64,000 nt of DNA, taken from NCBI GenBank assembly GCA_903831255.1, contig CAIKWZ010000024.1, positions 1 through 64,000 of the forward strand. The letters run 5' to 3'. The notes below the pieces were generated by a model. That model did not search any database. It saw nothing but the letters and a program-made list of their open reading frames with translations, and was not told the DNA's origin. The stretch is from an uncultured Alphaproteobacteria bacterium (lineage in GTDB: Bacteria; Pseudomonadota; Alphaproteobacteria; Caulobacterales; Hyphomonadaceae). This document shows positions 62,572 to 64,000 of the stretch, in pieces (within the stretch, counting starts at the first letter, position 1; each line of letters starts with the position of its first letter). Made by a program: the position numbers and the translations under genes.

Positions 62572-62979
62572 AGACGTCCCCTCCCAGTCTCGTTTTATTG
62601 GGTTACCTTGACAGGACTGCGATGCAGGTAAAGCCCTCCCCGAGGCGCACTTCGCATTTGGCGCCGCGGCCTGACCTTACGCTCGATTGCCTGCCCAGGC
62701 ATGCGCAGATAGGATCTCACCGTCTGTTATGATCCTCTCGCTCGAGTGCCCATCGCTGGGGTCAGGGGCTCTTTTCGGTGCCAGGAGAGATCATGAAGCG
62801 GGCGTCTGCGTTCACCATTCCGAGCTCGACGACCCCTACGTCATGCGCCGAGAGCCGCCCGCAACTATCCACTTGTGAGTGCAGTCTCGTTGCAGATTAT
62901 CCCTCAGTGGTCGGTCTCTGGCGATCATGCTCTGCCAGCGAATTGTCATAACCGAGACGCGCGTGAGGAGATTTTCTAA
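62572..62979. other. intergenic region between the synthetase and the permease
   Basis: About 400 bases with the divergent promoters of both neighbours. A TTGACA hexamer occurs at about 62608-62613 with no good -10 at 17 bases. Short frames are present (for example ATG at 62794) but none has recognisable motifs. I see no other feature. Confidence 0.35.
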
Positions 62980-64000
62980 ATGACTGATACGCCTGTCGCA
63001 ACGCCTCAGACCCGCAGCGATCACCCTCAACTCGCCAAGACCCTGCGATCCCGCCATGTGACCATGATCTCGATAGGGGGGATTATCGGAGCCGGGCTGT
63101 TCGTAGGGTCATCAGCAGCCATCGCAGCCATCGGACCGGCCGTTCTGGTCAGCTATGCACTGGCCGGACTGATCGTTCTCTTCGTTATGCGGATGCTCGG
63201 AGAAATGGCGGTCACACATCCTGACACCGGCGCATTTACCGAATTCTCCCGGCTAGCCCTCGGCCCGCTGGCGGGTTTCACCGCAGGCTGGCTGTACTGG
63301 TATTTCTGGGTCGTCGTCGTCGCCATCGAAGCGATCGCCGGAGCCGCCATCCTGGCAAGATGGATCGATCTGCCAGCGTGGCAGATCGGAGTGGTTCTTA
63401 TGACGGTTCTCACCGCCTCCAATCTGTTCTCCACGCGAACTTATGGCGAGTTCGAATTCTGGTTCTCCTCAATCAAGGTTGCAGCCATCGTCGCTTTTAT
63501 CGCGATCGCCGGCGCGCATGTGTCCGGCATGACAGGCGACCATCAGGGAGGGTTTTCGAACCTGTTCAACGACGGCGGCTTCGCTCCATTCGGATGGGGA
63601 CCAGTCATCGCCGGCGTCACCACGGTGATTTTCGCTATCGTCGGAGCTGAAATCGCGACTGTCGCCGCTGCCGAGGCGAGAGAAGGCCCCAGAGCGATCG
63701 CAAATCTCACCACCTCGCTCGTGATGAGAATTGTCCTGTTCTATGTGGGCGCCATCGGTCTCATCCTCGCGGTCATACCATGGCGATCCATCGAGCCGGG
63801 ATCTTCGCCCTTCGCAGCCGCCCTGGGACAAGTGGGCGTCCCAGGAGCCGAAGATCTCATGAATGTCGTGGTTCTGGTCGCGGTGCTCTCGTGTCTGAAT
63901 TCAGGGATTTACGTCGCCTCGCGAATTCTGTTCACCCTTGCGGCCAAAGGGGATGCCCCGGGCTGGATCGTTAAGCTCGATCGACGCGGCGTGCCGAAGC
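62980..64000 (+). CDS. amino acid permease (APC, AAT-type), N-terminal part
   Basis: The frame opens with ATG at 62980, preceded by GAGGAG at 62965-62970, and runs off the end of the window, giving about 340 residues. The first helix has the APC motif SIGGIIGAGLFVGS; then AGLIVLFVMRMLGEMAV, and FTEFSRLALGPLAGFTAGWLY are typical of the AAT branch (GABA, proline, aromatic amino acid permeases). The later helix with VGAEIATVAAAEARE also agrees. Substrate cannot be told from this part. Confidence 0.9.
   Translation, partial: MTDTPVATPQTRSDHPQLAKTLRSRHVTMISIGGIIGAGLFVGSSAAIAAIGPAVLVSYALAGLIVLFVMRMLGEMAVTHPDTGAFTEFSRLALGPLAGFTAGWLYWYFWVVVVAIEAIAGAAILARWIDLPAWQIGVVLMTVLTASNLFSTRTYGEFEFWFSSIKVAAIVAFIAIAGAHVSGMTGDHQGGFSNLFNDGGFAPFGWGPVIAGVTTVIFAIVGAEIATVAAAEAREGPRAIANLTTSLVMRIVLFYVGAIGLILAVIPWRSIEPGSSPFAAALGQVGVPGAEDLMNVVVLVAVLSCLNSGIYVASRILFTLAAKGDAPGWIVKLDRRGVPK

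Noticed and set aside
62794-62952. Small frame of about 52 codons before the permease
   Set aside because: Ser/Cys-rich composition, no family match, and it lies where the permease promoter is expected.
1-64000. tRNA, rRNA, CRISPR, transposase, integrase or phage genes
   Set aside because: None seen on either strand; intergenic gaps are short and lack cloverleaf-like or regularly repeated sequence.

Overview
The window reads as ordinary chromosome of a G+C-rich, aerobic alphaproteobacterium. The signs are: rluD directly upstream of an RpoH-type sigma-32; a TonB/ExbB/two-ExbD locus with a periplasmic tetratricopeptide-like partner; a TTAA-rich repeat resembling CtrA-type sites; and many exported lipoproteins, quinohaem, copper and flavin enzymes. 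The style fits the Caulobacterales/Hyphomonadales/Parvularculales side of the class, but no rRNA or other strict taxonomic marker is present. I saw no tRNA, CRISPR array, transposase or phage gene.

Layout. 1-13.98 kb: tail of an alcohol dehydrogenase, PhoD-type phosphatase, rluD-rpoH, a P450, a TrmH-type RNA methyltransferase, a degenerate sugar-nucleotide epimerase-like gene, a Rap1a/Tai-like protein, a PQQ/haem dehydrogenase, a GT87-like membrane protein overlapping purA, and a pteridine-reductase-like SDR followed by an atypical PTPS-family gene. 14-24.3 kb: ABC-F ATPase, a KimA-type potassium permease, the tonB-exbB-exbD-exbD-TPR unit, and a dicarboxylate/amino-acid symporter. 24.4-35.6 kb: secreted and lipoprotein hydrolases (M19 dipeptidase, M20 peptidase, Ntn acylase), an SDR, an old yellow enzyme, a YWTD propeller and a small cytochrome c. 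Inside this stretch lies a gene graveyard (25.84-27.27 kb) holding a broken second copy of the M20 peptidase 3' end and a frameshifted, truncated amidohydrolase.

35.7-46.4 kb: UvrD/PcrA helicase, prmA, an M24 aminopeptidase P, an NTF2-like exported protein, a membrane-anchored GH16 glycosidase, lepA, and a propeller lipoprotein. 46.7-54.6 kb: a large exported protein combining a thioredoxin-like fold, one c-type haem site, a complete peptidylglycine-monooxygenase-type copper site and EF-hands; an ABC exporter; a hydroxyacyl-CoA dehydrogenase lacking its hydratase half; a CMD-SDR pair; and DUF983. 54.6-64 kb: a TetR-controlled RND efflux pair, mannose-1-phosphate guanylyltransferase, an acyl-CoA synthetase and the start of an amino-acid permease.

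Functionally the window mixes housekeeping (purA, lepA, prmA, rluD, rpoH, uvrD) with nutrient capture at the envelope (TonB energisation, periplasmic peptidases, PQQ and copper oxidoreductases) and acyl-CoA or hydrophobic-substrate catabolism. No classical mobile or defence system was found. The most unusual items are the copper/haem/EF-hand protein, the PTPS-like protein without its usual catalytic residues, the epimerase-like pseudoenzyme and the gene-remnant patch.
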